Shown piece by piece: positions 41,538 to 49,631 of a DNA stretch of 64,000 nt. The stretch comes from Acinetobacter wuhouensis (GTDB taxonomy: Bacteria > Pseudomonadota > Gammaproteobacteria > Pseudomonadales > Moraxellaceae). Location of the stretch: the NCBI RefSeq assembly GCF_001696605.3, contig NZ_CP031716.1, forward strand, positions 744,001 to 808,000, in the 5' to 3' direction. The position numbers and the translations under genes were made by a program. Position 1 is the stretch's first letter, and every line of letters begins with the position of its first letter. Under the pieces are notes generated by a model. It was not told where the DNA came from and ran no database searches. It was given only the letters and a program-made list of their open reading frames with translations.

Positions 41538-41604
41538 TGGTAAACTCCTGATAAGTACGTTTAGTTTACCAAGTTAAAGTCTCCACTTTTATCAGCACAC
41601 ATCA

Positions 41605-44061
41605 AATAGTTGTAGGTGTAGAAGCATTACCTCGTTCTCAAGTTGCTATATTTGAGAAATATTTTAAAAATGCAATTGACCGTATTGTGGCTTTATCTTC
41701 ATCAAATCAAAGGCTATACCATGAGGATATTGAAGATGCTTTATTGAATATTGCTGAAGTGTTATGGAAAGAAAATTGTAGAACTTTAGAGTTTAGACAG
41801 GCTCGTAGAATTGCTAATGATATTGTTGATTGGGGGAGTAGTTTAATAAAAAGTCTTGAATCTGAAGGTGTTCTATTAAGATATAGATCGCAGAGTGGAA
41901 GGCAAGAGATTGGTTTTACTTATGATCTAATGGCGGGCTTTAAAATAGCTGAATACTTATTGAAAGGAGATTTTAATAGTTGGATAATGCAAAATAGTAA
42001 TAAAATTCAGTATAACCAATCACATTCAAATACTTTAGCTTATGATGTTTTTAACTCATTGGTTGGCTTATATCCTAAATCTAATTCTAGAAAACAATTT
42101 TGGCAATTGTTGGATGGCGATTACAGGGAGCAGGCTCTTTTAAAAACTACGCAAGAGCAAGCGGCTCTTATCAATAGAGAAACAATAGAGCAATTTCAGA
42201 CGTATTTATTATCCTCAGAAAAATTTGCTTCTAAAGCATTTGCAAAGCTGAAAACTACTCGTTCTGCATATGCCTATCCATTTGATGCAAATTTCTTAGA
42301 TAAATCTTTAAGAAATATGAGCAATACATACCGTGATTTAACATGGTCTGAATGGATAAGAAAAAATTCTAGAGAACTTAAAAATGACCTAGAAGTCCTT
42401 GAAAAAAGATGGTCTGAAATACAAATTGGTTCTAATGAAAAAGGTCGAGCTATATGGCTCCAATGGTTATTAACAACTAACCATAGAGATTTAAGAGATC
42501 AAGCTACAAAAGTACTTTCTATATATGCGAAAAAAGATCCAAAAACATTTTTTGAGATGGCAATTAATTCATTAGATATTACGGATCCATATGTGCCTGA
42601 AAGAACTTTTGCTGCAGCGTATGGAGCTATTTTAAGTGCTGATTTTACTGATGGAAAAGAAATAAATAGTAATGTCTGTAATTTTGCGATACGAATAATT
42701 GAATCTTGTTTTTTGCCAAATGCCCGACACTTTACGACTCATACAATTTTGAGAGAATATTTCTTAGGTATTATTAATCATGCTTTAACTGTAGTGTAGA
42801 TCAAAATTTTGTCAGTCAAGAATATTTAAATTATTGTCAAAAGCCTTATAAGCATTTACCAAACTTGTTTGAGAGTCTTCCTGATGTTAGTGAAGAGAGA
42901 ATAATTGAAGTCAAGAAAGTAGCTCTTCGTATGGACTTTAATAATTACACTATTGGAAGGCTAACTACTAATAGAGCTAATTATGATGATTCACATCCTG
43001 ATTATATTAAAACAAGAAAAACTATTTTAAAGAGAATGATTCAACTTGGATATGAGCCTGAGAAATTTCAAGAGATTGATAGAGATATAGGCTCGAGTTC
43101 TTATTATGATCGTGATGTAAAAATAGATAGATATGGGAAAAAATATAGTTGGATTGCTTTCTATGAAATGTATGGGTGGAAAGCTGATAGAGAGCTTTTA
43201 GATGATTGGCGTAGTAATGAAAGATGTAGCGATGTGAGCATCGATCCAACATTCCCTAACGTTACTAATTCTTGGAATCCAGCACTTACAGATATATTTA
43301 CCGATGCTCCAAATGATATTGGTGAGTGGATTGTAAATGGGCCAATCCCGAATTATTTGGATTTATTAGAGACTCAGCAGTTTACCCAAACTGATAGTTG
43401 GATTTTACTGAATGGATTTCTGAAAGAGGGCTCGAAAGCGGATTATCGTGAAATATTTACATTCATGAGAGGTTTTTTTATTTCTAATGAACACATTTCC
43501 ACAATAAGTGATTTTATTTTAAATGAAGATGATATTGGTGGTATTACTTTGCCACAAATTCCTGAAAACCATTACAAATACGCAGGTGAAATGGTTTTGG
43601 GAAATACATTTTTGAAACTGAATGGTAATGTAAGCAGTCGAATGAATTTTGATTCATGGGATGAATCTAGCTTTTTAATAGAAGTTCCTGTGCACTCTTA
43701 TTCTTGGGAGTCTTATCATAGTACTTTAAATCAAGCTGGGGGAATAGATTTTCCAACCCCTGAACTATGCGAGAGACTAGGTTTAAAATATCATAATGGT
43801 GATCCAGACTTATATGATCCTGATGGGGTAGCATCTATTTTTAGAACCTTTAAATCTGATAATGATATTTTGCAAGGCAATTTATCATATTTAAGAAAAG
43901 ATCTTTTTCAAAAATATCTTGCGGAAACTGAACAAACTTTTATGTGGGTATTGTCGGGGGAGAGGAGACAAAACTATAACGGTGGTGTAGAGGTATATGA
44001 ATATTTCAGAACTAACCAATATCGGCATAACAAGTTTATATTTGGAAGAATGATCAAATAG
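41605..44061 (+). pseudogene. 3' part of a large STAND/NACHT-type (Avs-like) ATPase gene, truncated and frameshifted
   Basis: Two open frames belong to one gene. The first is open from the IS junction (IVVGVEALPRSQVAIFEKYF...) and stops at 42799. The second is open from about 42778 to 44061 with no stop in the overlap (reading CFNCSVDQNFVSQEYL... into NLFESLPDVSEE). One indel near 42778-42797 explains this. About 820 residues remain. The text (DLMAGFKIAEYLL, WLQWLLTTNHRDLRDQATKVLSIY, PTPELCERLGL, LRKDLFQKYLAETEQTFMWVLSGERR) recalls the C-terminal sensor region of large STAND ATPases such as Avs defence proteins, but no P-loop is left. It is AT-rich. It cannot be functional as it stands. Confidence 0.65.
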
Positions 44062-44110
44062 TTAAATTAGATTAACTTATGTGATTAAAATTCAATTTGA
44101 ATTAAAGGAA

Positions 44111-44134
44111 AAACCGCCATTAATGGCGGTTTCT
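44111..44134. terminator. Bidirectional hairpin terminator, probably ending nrdB
   Basis: ACCGCCATTAATGGCGGT is a perfect palindromic stem. On the reverse strand it is followed by TTTTTCCTTT, making a reasonable terminator for nrdB, 84 bases beyond its stop. Confidence 0.7.
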
Positions 44135-44135
44135 C

Positions 44136-44199
44136 AATGACAACTTATGTGTCGCGCAATGACATTTTATGTGTCGCAAATGACAACTTATGTGTCGCG
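44136..44199. repeat. Three direct repeats of AATGACAACTTATGTGTCGC
   Basis: Copies start at 44136, 44158 and 44179. The middle one reads TGACATTTTATGTGTCGC. The spacing is 22 and 21 bp, two helical turns. Repeated 20-mers like this are found at the ends of IS21-like and related elements, where the transposase binds, so this is probably the relic of one end of a lost element. Confidence 0.55.
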
Positions 44200-44217
44200 T
44201 GACGACGTAAAAAAGTA

Positions 44218-45501
44218 TTACCAGCTTAACGCACCACCAGTCTGATAGTCTGTTACGCGCGTTTCAAAGAAATTCTTCTCTTTACGCAAGTCCATCATTT
44301 CAGACATCCATTGGAATGGGTTGTTCACACCTGCAAACTGTTCAGGTAAGCCCAACTGAGCCAAACGACGGTTTGCGATGAATTTCAAATATTCTTCCAT
44401 CATCGCTGCATTCATACCCAATACACCACGTGGCATTGTGTCACGCGCATATTCGATCTCAAGCATCGTACCTTCAAGAATCATTTGAACGATTTCTTCT
44501 TGGAATTCAGCAGTCCACAAGTTTGGATTTTCGATCTTGATTTGGTTAATCATGTCGATACCAAAGTTCAAGTGCATAGACTCATCACGCAAGATGTATT
44601 GGAATTGCTCAGCAACACCGTTCATCTTGTTACGACGACCCATTGACAAGATTTGGCTGAAACCACAGTAGAAGAAGATCCCTTCAAGTACACAATAGAA
44701 AGCGATCAAGTTACGTAGTAAGATTTGATCGTTTTCAGGTGTACCAGTTTTGAAAGTAGGATCACTTAAAGACTGCGTATATTTCAAGCCCCAAGCTGCT
44801 TTACGCGCTACTGATGGAACTTCACGGTACATGTTGAAGACTTCGCCTTCATCCATACCTAAAGATTCGATGCAGTATTGGTAAGCATGTGTGTGAATCG
44901 CTTCTTCAAATGCTTGACGTAAAATGTACTGACGGCATTCTGGGTTAGTAATGTGACGGTAAATCGCAAGTACCAAGTTGTTTGCAACCAAAGAATCGGC
45001 AGTTGAGAAGAAACCTAAAGAACGCATCACAATAGTACGCTCATCTTCGGTTAAGCCATTTTCAGACTTCCAAAGTGCGATGTCATGGTTCATGTTGACT
45101 TCTTGTGGCATCCAGTGGTTTGCACATCCATCTAGGTATTTTTGCCAAGCCCATTCGTATTTGAATGGTACAAGTTGGTTCAAGTCAGCGCGACAGTTGA
45201 TCATGGCTTTATCATCAACTTGTACACGTTGTGCACCCATTTCAAGCTCTTCTAAGCCAGGTGCAACATCCAATGTTTCTAAGGCTGCAGATGCTCTTGC
45301 CAAGGAATCGGTTGAATGTTTTGTGGTTCTTTGATTGGTTCCAGCGGGTTGTGCAGTTGCCAAATTCTGCGATGATTGCTGTGCATCAGATACCACTTGC
45401 GAATCAGTCGTTTTCTTCGGTTCGACGGGCGCAGGCTGGTGAGCTTGTGCAGCTTGTTTCGGTTCATCATCTTCGAAATCGTCCCAACTTAGGATAGACA
45501 T
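44218..45501 (-). CDS. nrdB: Ribonucleotide reductase class Ia, small (beta) subunit NrdB
   Basis: A 427-residue diiron-tyrosyl radical subunit. After a low-complexity N-terminal extension (about 95 residues, rich in Gln, Ala and Thr), the ferritin-like core follows. It has [22 protein letters not shown], the second helix [13 protein letters not shown] (iron ligands and the radical-tyrosine region), EGIFFYCGF and the DESMHLNFG iron-ligand motif. The C-terminus [18 protein letters not shown] is the tail that docks in NrdA. The extension is longer than in E. coli (376 residues). nrdA is 0.7 kb upstream on the same strand. Confidence 0.96.
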   Translation of the reverse strand: MSILSWDDFEDDEPKQAAQAHQPAPVEPKKTTDSQVVSDAQQSSQNLATAQPAGTNQRTTKHSTDSLARASAALETLDVAPGLEELEMGAQRVQVDDKAMINCRADLNQLVPFKYEWAWQKYLDGCANHWMPQEVNMNHDIALWKSENGLTEDERTIVMRSLGFFSTADSLVANNLVLAIYRHITNPECRQYILRQAFEEAIHTHAYQYCIESLGMDEGEVFNMYREVPSVARKAAWGLKYTQSLSDPTFKTGTPENDQILLRNLIAFYCVLEGIFFYCGFSQILSMGRRNKMNGVAEQFQYILRDESMHLNFGIDMINQIKIENPNLWTAEFQEEIVQMILEGTMLEIEYARDTMPRGVLGMNAAMMEEYLKFIANRRLAQLGLPEQFAGVNNPFQWMSEMMDLRKEKNFFETRVTDYQTGGALSW

Positions 45502-45643
45502 GTTTGTTCTCTCTTCGTTGCTTTATATCTGTTATGGACATCTTACAAACGAAGATGTCACTACTATACGCTCATTCTGTGTAAGCAAAATTAAGTTTTG
45601 CCGATAGTTGTCTTAATCTTGTTCGAAAGAACAGATACCCACA

Positions 45644-45775
45644 CTACTTATTTTGCTTACGCTTTTGTTGCTTACGAATGGCAAAGAATGCGTATGCCAT
45701 TGGTATATAAAAAATTAAAAAGGCTAAGATCAGTGCGATTACGCCTAACTCGTAGTTATGACTTAAATGGAACAT
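45644..45775 (-). CDS. Small single-pass membrane protein, 43 residues, function unknown
   Basis: Reads MFHLSHNYELGVIALILAFL, then IFYIPMAYAFFAIRKQQKRKQNK and a stop. It has one strongly hydrophobic helix followed by a basic cytoplasmic tail, a typical small inner-membrane protein. The reading frame is clean and the composition is protein-like. It lies between nrdB and another small gene on the same strand, 142 bp before nrdB. No function can be assigned. It is below the size most annotation pipelines report. Confidence 0.55.
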   Translation of the reverse strand: MFHLSHNYELGVIALILAFLIFYIPMAYAFFAIRKQQKRKQNK

Positions 45776-45789
45776 TTCTTAGTCCTAAT

Positions 45790-45824
45790 TAATTTTTTGG
45801 AAGAGCCTTAAAGTAAGGCTCCTT
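45790..45824 (-). terminator. Rho-independent terminator after the 40-residue gene
   Basis: On the reverse strand, GAGCCTTA ... TAAGGCTC stem followed by TTCCAAAAAATT. The T tail is weak, but the stem is strong and is placed right behind the stop. Confidence 0.55.
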
Positions 45825-45828
45825 TCAA

Positions 45829-45951
45829 TCATTTTTTAGATGATTTAGTAGGCTTTACTGTTTCAATAACTGTGGTTTTGGGGTGCTTTTTTGCATATTC
45901 CAAAGTCACATATTGACCAGTGATAGCACTTCGAGCAGCTTTATTAGCCAT
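45829..45951 (-). CDS. Small basic protein, 40 residues, conserved type
   Basis: Reads MANKAARSAITGQYVTLEYA, then KKHPKTTVIETVKPTKSSKK and a stop. The pattern R-S-A-x-T-G-x-(Y/F)-V ... A-x-x-(H/N)-P-x-T-T-V-x-E is one I recognise from a widespread family of tiny bacterial proteins, often mislabelled as transporters. There is no membrane segment, so the label is wrong for this protein. An ATG four bases upstream opens a different frame. A hairpin terminator follows. Function is unknown. Confidence 0.6.
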   Translation of the reverse strand: MANKAARSAITGQYVTLEYAKKHPKTTVIETVKPTKSSKK

Positions 45952-46081
45952 GACTCATACCTCATTGATACAAACTTAAGATGACTCTTACTGGCTCGAT
46001 AACTAATTCAATGATAGAATCACTCTCGCATTCACATATGCCAGCCTCGTTGTGACCATCTATGTATCACTTCGAGATTGT

Positions 46082-46122
46082 AAGCCTTCTAGTTAGTTTT
46101 GACGGACGCTAGAGGGCTTTTT
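46082..46122 (+). terminator. Forward-strand terminator without an obvious gene in front
   Basis: AAGCC(T)TCTAG ... CTAGAGGGCTT stem with a loop of about 18 bases and six T residues. No open reading frame ends just before it, hence the small-RNA suggestion. Confidence 0.6.
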
Positions 46123-46138
46123 TATTGCCTAAATTTGG

Positions 46139-46210
46139 AATCCCCCTAAATCCCCCTTTGTTAAGGGGGACTTTTCTCCCTCCTTGGAAAAAGGAGGGGC
46201 GGGGAGGATT
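46139..46210. repeat. G/C-rich double-hairpin repeat
   Basis: Two adjacent hairpins: CCCCCTTTG ... AGGGGG and CCCTCCTTGG ... AAAAGGAGGGG, followed by CGGGGAGGATT. The second matches the module at about 16220-16262 almost exactly. It lies just behind nrdA and may also act in ending its transcript. Confidence 0.6.
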
Positions 46211-46215
46211 AAAAA

Positions 46216-49029
46216 TTACTGACAAGCTTCGCAATCAGGATTGTCGATTGAACATGCTTGAGGAACTGGCGCTGCATTTGCAAAACCATCTTCTTCAGCA
46301 GGTGCTGCAGGTTTAGTTTCAGCAACTGGAGCTGCAACAGTCGTTGGTTTAACTGCGTTCAATGCACCTGTATTGATTGTCGATTTCTCGGCAGAAGTCG
46401 CACCCAATGCACGGAGGTAATAAGTCGTTTTAAGACCACGTAACCAAGCCATCTTATAGGTGATGTCCAATTTCTTACCATTTGCACCAGAGATGTAAAG
46501 GTTAAGCGATTGCGCTTGGTCGATCCATTTTTGACGACGTGATGCAGCATCTACGATCCAACGAGTATCGACTTCAAATGCAGTGGCAAAGATTGCTTTT
46601 AATTCTTCAGGAATGCGGGCAATTTTTTGTACAGAACCTTCGAAGTGTTTCAAGTCATTGACCATCACAGAGTCCCAAAGACCACGATCTTTTAACGCAC
46701 GTACTAAGTACGGGTTGATCACTGTGAATTCACCAGAAAGGTTAGATTTCACATAAAGGTTTTGGAATGTAGGCTCGATAGACTGAGAAACACCACAAAT
46801 ATTTGAAATAGTTGCAGTTGGTGCAATCGCCATCACGTTTGAGTTACGCATACCGTCTTTTTGAACTTTGGTACGTAAAGTATCCCAGTCCAAACGTTGT
46901 GTACGATCAACTTCGAACATACGTTCAGGACGTGATTTCGCCACGATTTCTAAAGAGTCGATTGGAAGAATACCTTGATCCCACAATGAACCTTTAAATG
47001 TTGAATAAACACCACGTTCAACAGCCAAGTTGCTTGACGTTTCAATCGCGTAGTAGCTGATCACTTCCATAGATTCATCAGCGAAGTCTACTGCTTCATC
47101 CGAACCATAACCCATGCCCAATTCATATAAAGCATCTTGGAAGCCCATGATACCCATACCGACTGGACGGTGTTTCAAGTTTGAATTACGTGCTTGTTCA
47201 ACCGCATAGTAGTTAATGTCAATCACGTTATCGAGCATACGAACAGCAGTTTTCACTGTGCGAGCTAGTTTTTCACGATCTAACTTGCCACCTTGAACGT
47301 GTTGTACAAGGTTGATCGAACCTAAGTTACATACTGCGATTTCATCTTTATTGGTATTTAAAGTGATTTCTGTACATAAGTTAGAAGAATGAACTACGCC
47401 AACGTGTTGTTGTGGTGAACGTAAGTTACATACGTCTTTGAATGTGATCCAAGGATGACCCGTTTCAAACAACATTGACAACATTTTGCGCCATAAGTCT
47501 TTCGCACGGATTTTCTTATGCAGCATGTTTTGTTCTTTGGCAATGCCTTCGTAATACGCATAGCGTTCAGCGAATTCTGCACCTGTTAAATCATGAAGAT
47601 CAGGTGTTTCTGATGGTGTGAATAATGTCCATTCAGCATCTTCAAATACACGTTGCATGAACAAATCTGGAACCCAGTTTGCCGTGTTCATGTCATGGGT
47701 ACGACGACGGTCATCACCTGTGTTTTTACGAAGCTCTAGGAATTCTTCAATATCCAAGTGCCAAGTTTCTAAGTATGCACACACCGCACCTTTACGTTTA
47801 CCACCTTGGTTTACCGCAACAGCAGTATCGTTGGCAACTTTAAGGAAAGGTACAACACCTTGAGATTTACCGTTTGTTCCTTTGATGTATGAGTTCAAAG
47901 CACGCACTGGCGTCCAGTCATTACCTAAACCGCCCGCCCATTTAGAAAGTAGGGCATTGTCACGCATTGCACCATAGATGTCATATAGATCATCTTGGAT
48001 GGTGGTTAAATAACAGCTCGATAACTGAGGACGTAAAGTACCGGAGTTAAATAATGTCGGCGTAGATGCCATGTAGTCGAAGCTAGACAATAAGTCATAG
48101 AACTCGATTGCACGTTGTTCTTTATTATCTTCGTTTAACGCAAGACCCATCGAAACACGCATGAAGAACAATTGCGGAAGTTCGAAACGGATATCATTTG
48201 AATGAATGAAGTAACGGTCAAATAAAGTTTGTAGACCTAAGTAAGTAAATTGGTTTGAACGCTCAGGTTTGATCGCAGCCGCCAATTGTGCAAGGTCAAA
48301 GTTTAAAAGCTCTGGTGAAAGTAACTCTAACTCGATCCCTTTTTTCAAATAGGTTTCAAGTGCGTCATTTTCTAAAGTATCTGGCGCTAAACCTAAGAAT
48401 TTAAGACCAGTCGCAACCAAGTCATCACGAAGTAAACGCGCAGTGACATAAGTATAGTTAGGTTCTTGCTCAATACGGGTACGTGTAGCCATCATCATGG
48501 TGGTTGAGATGTCTGACTGTTTTACACCGTTATATAAGTTTTTAACTGTTTCATCGACAATGGCTTGAACTTCAATGCCTTCTAAGCCTTCGCTGGCTTT
48601 TTGAATCGTGGCTTGAATTTTACCCAAATCAAGAGGCTGAAGCTGACCGTTCGCATCTGTGATTTGTAAGGTAGGGTGATGATGAGCACCTGTTTGTTTA
48701 CGTGCTTCGGAACGTTGATCACGATAGATCACATAAGCACGTGCAACTTTTTGTTCACCTGTACGCATCAAAGCCAATTCAACTTGGTCTTGAATCTCTT
48801 CAATATGAATTGTTCCGCCAGATGGTAAACGACGATTAAAAGTATTCATCACCATCTCAGTGAGCTGAGTGATGCGATCGTGAATACGGCTTGAATCAGC
48901 ACTTTGTTGACCTTCTACAGCCAAAAAAGCTTTACCAATTGCTACAGAAATTTTATCTGCATCAAAAGCGGCAACATCACCAGTGCGTTTAATCACTTGA
49001 AGTAGACCGGGGGTTGTAATGGCGTTCAT
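46216..49029 (-). CDS. nrdA: Ribonucleotide reductase class Ia, large (alpha) subunit NrdA
   Basis: The catalytic subunit that reduces ribonucleoside diphosphates. Two N-terminal ATP-cone domains regulate activity: the first from LLQVIKRTGDVAAFDADKI (about residues 8-100), the second from LQITDANGQLQPLDLGKI (about 140-225). The barrel has the expected motifs LSSCYLTT, RKGAVCAYLE, SSNLCTEI and NSNVMAIAPTATIS, and the tail ends in the CEAC redox pair. At 937 residues it fits the long, two-cone type found in pseudomonads. A start 15 codons upstream (49074) is possible. I prefer 49029, which has GGAG upstream. Confidence 0.95.
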   Translation of the reverse strand: MNAITTPGLLQVIKRTGDVAAFDADKISVAIGKAFLAVEGQQSADSSRIHDRITQLTEMVMNTFNRRLPSGGTIHIEEIQDQVELALMRTGEQKVARAYVIYRDQRSEARKQTGAHHHPTLQITDANGQLQPLDLGKIQATIQKASEGLEGIEVQAIVDETVKNLYNGVKQSDISTTMMMATRTRIEQEPNYTYVTARLLRDDLVATGLKFLGLAPDTLENDALETYLKKGIELELLSPELLNFDLAQLAAAIKPERSNQFTYLGLQTLFDRYFIHSNDIRFELPQLFFMRVSMGLALNEDNKEQRAIEFYDLLSSFDYMASTPTLFNSGTLRPQLSSCYLTTIQDDLYDIYGAMRDNALLSKWAGGLGNDWTPVRALNSYIKGTNGKSQGVVPFLKVANDTAVAVNQGGKRKGAVCAYLETWHLDIEEFLELRKNTGDDRRRTHDMNTANWVPDLFMQRVFEDAEWTLFTPSETPDLHDLTGAEFAERYAYYEGIAKEQNMLHKKIRAKDLWRKMLSMLFETGHPWITFKDVCNLRSPQQHVGVVHSSNLCTEITLNTNKDEIAVCNLGSINLVQHVQGGKLDREKLARTVKTAVRMLDNVIDINYYAVEQARNSNLKHRPVGMGIMGFQDALYELGMGYGSDEAVDFADESMEVISYYAIETSSNLAVERGVYSTFKGSLWDQGILPIDSLEIVAKSRPERMFEVDRTQRLDWDTLRTKVQKDGMRNSNVMAIAPTATISNICGVSQSIEPTFQNLYVKSNLSGEFTVINPYLVRALKDRGLWDSVMVNDLKHFEGSVQKIARIPEELKAIFATAFEVDTRWIVDAASRRQKWIDQAQSLNLYISGANGKKLDITYKMAWLRGLKTTYYLRALGATSAEKSTINTGALNAVKPTTVAAPVAETKPAAPAEEDGFANAAPVPQACSIDNPDCEACQ

Positions 49030-49631
49030 TGTCAGCGTAGCTCCATTGTCTTCATTGTTATGTTTATGGACCATTTGAATCGGACATACTGAAAAGGATA
49101 GTTGTCACGATATTTGAGGACTAAAACACAATACTTAGTGGTTTAATTTAATTTAGAACACAAGATACGGGAATTTTATGTGCATATCAATATTGACATT
49201 TTAAGAATGTTTTATCCCTAAACAGTAAATTTTTATGCCTGTCTTTTTTCCTAAAAGAACCGTTTTTGTTATATGCCTTATATGACAAGGGCATAGCATA
49301 GCAAAGACTGCAAAGAGTGCTTATAGATAACTGTGTGGATAACTCAAAAAGCGATGAACTGATGAGACAGAATATGTACAATGAAATATTTTGTATAGAA
49401 AATCACGTCTATATTGATTGTTATAAAGAAAAATTTTTAATCAAAGTTTTAAAAATTCAAAAGTGTCGACAATTCAACAGTTAATAAAAATATTACAAAT
49501 TGATACGCTCATGTATCAGTTTGGTGAATAGGGTCTTGTTTACAATGTAAACGTGTGTATATTGCAAATCATAGTGTGTTGAATCTACGAGATTTGTAGT
49601 AGTCACCCAATTAAATATAGGGGCAAATTAA
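49030..49631. other. Divergent regulatory region between nrdA and bfmR
   Basis: About 600 bp, AT-rich. It contains the two NrdR-box-like sites at 49126-49173 on the nrdA side and presumably the bfmRS promoter on the other. The run TGTAAACGTGTGTA near 49548-49560 could be an operator, but I cannot assign it. No gene is seen. Confidence 0.5.
49126..49173. promoter_or_regulatory. Candidate pair of NrdR boxes
   Basis: Site 1 is ACACAATACTTAGTGG (49126-49141), a good match to the 16-bp NrdR consensus (ACAC ... GTGT). Site 2, ACACAAGATACGGGAA (49158-49173), is weaker. Their starts are 32 bp apart, the three-turn spacing usual for NrdR. They lie just upstream of nrdA, the expected target. Confidence 0.5.

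Larger units (their letters stand above)
40511..41604 (-). mobile_element. IS3-family insertion sequence, about 1.09 kb, internally deleted
   Basis: Both ends carry the inverted repeat TGATGTGTGCTGA, then a few variable bases and GGAGACTT .. ACTTGG. The left copy starts at 40511 and the right copy ends at 41604. Inside, on the reverse strand, are a shortened orfA (41418-41537) and a full orfB (40553-41422). No target duplication is seen: the left flank is GTC (or TGA) and the right flank is AAT (or TCA), depending on which base starts the element. It separates an IS630 remnant from a truncated large gene. Confidence 0.85.
45952..46215. other. Intergenic region with a possible small RNA and a repeat
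   Basis: 264 bp. On the forward strand it holds a TAGAAT (46015-46020), about 60 bases of unassigned sequence and a hairpin with a T-run at 46082-46122, which together could be a small RNA. At 46139-46210 lies a G/C-rich double hairpin related to the one in the element at 16 kb. Confidence 0.45.

Noticed and set aside
41380-41577. Forward frame across the IS3 start
   Set aside because: Antisense to orfA/orfB of the insertion sequence, with low-complexity hydrophobic text and no ribosome site.
44136-44199. Could the three repeats be a CRISPR array?
   Set aside because: The units are contiguous at 21-22 bp with only 1-2 bases between them, so there are no spacers, and no cas genes are present.
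45598-45792. Forward frame of 64 codons between nrdB and nrdA
   Set aside because: It is the mirror of the 43-residue reverse-strand gene, which has a better protein-like composition (membrane helix plus basic tail).
49187-49381. Reverse frame of 64 codons upstream of nrdA
   Set aside because: No ribosome site and unusual composition, and the region is promoter-like.
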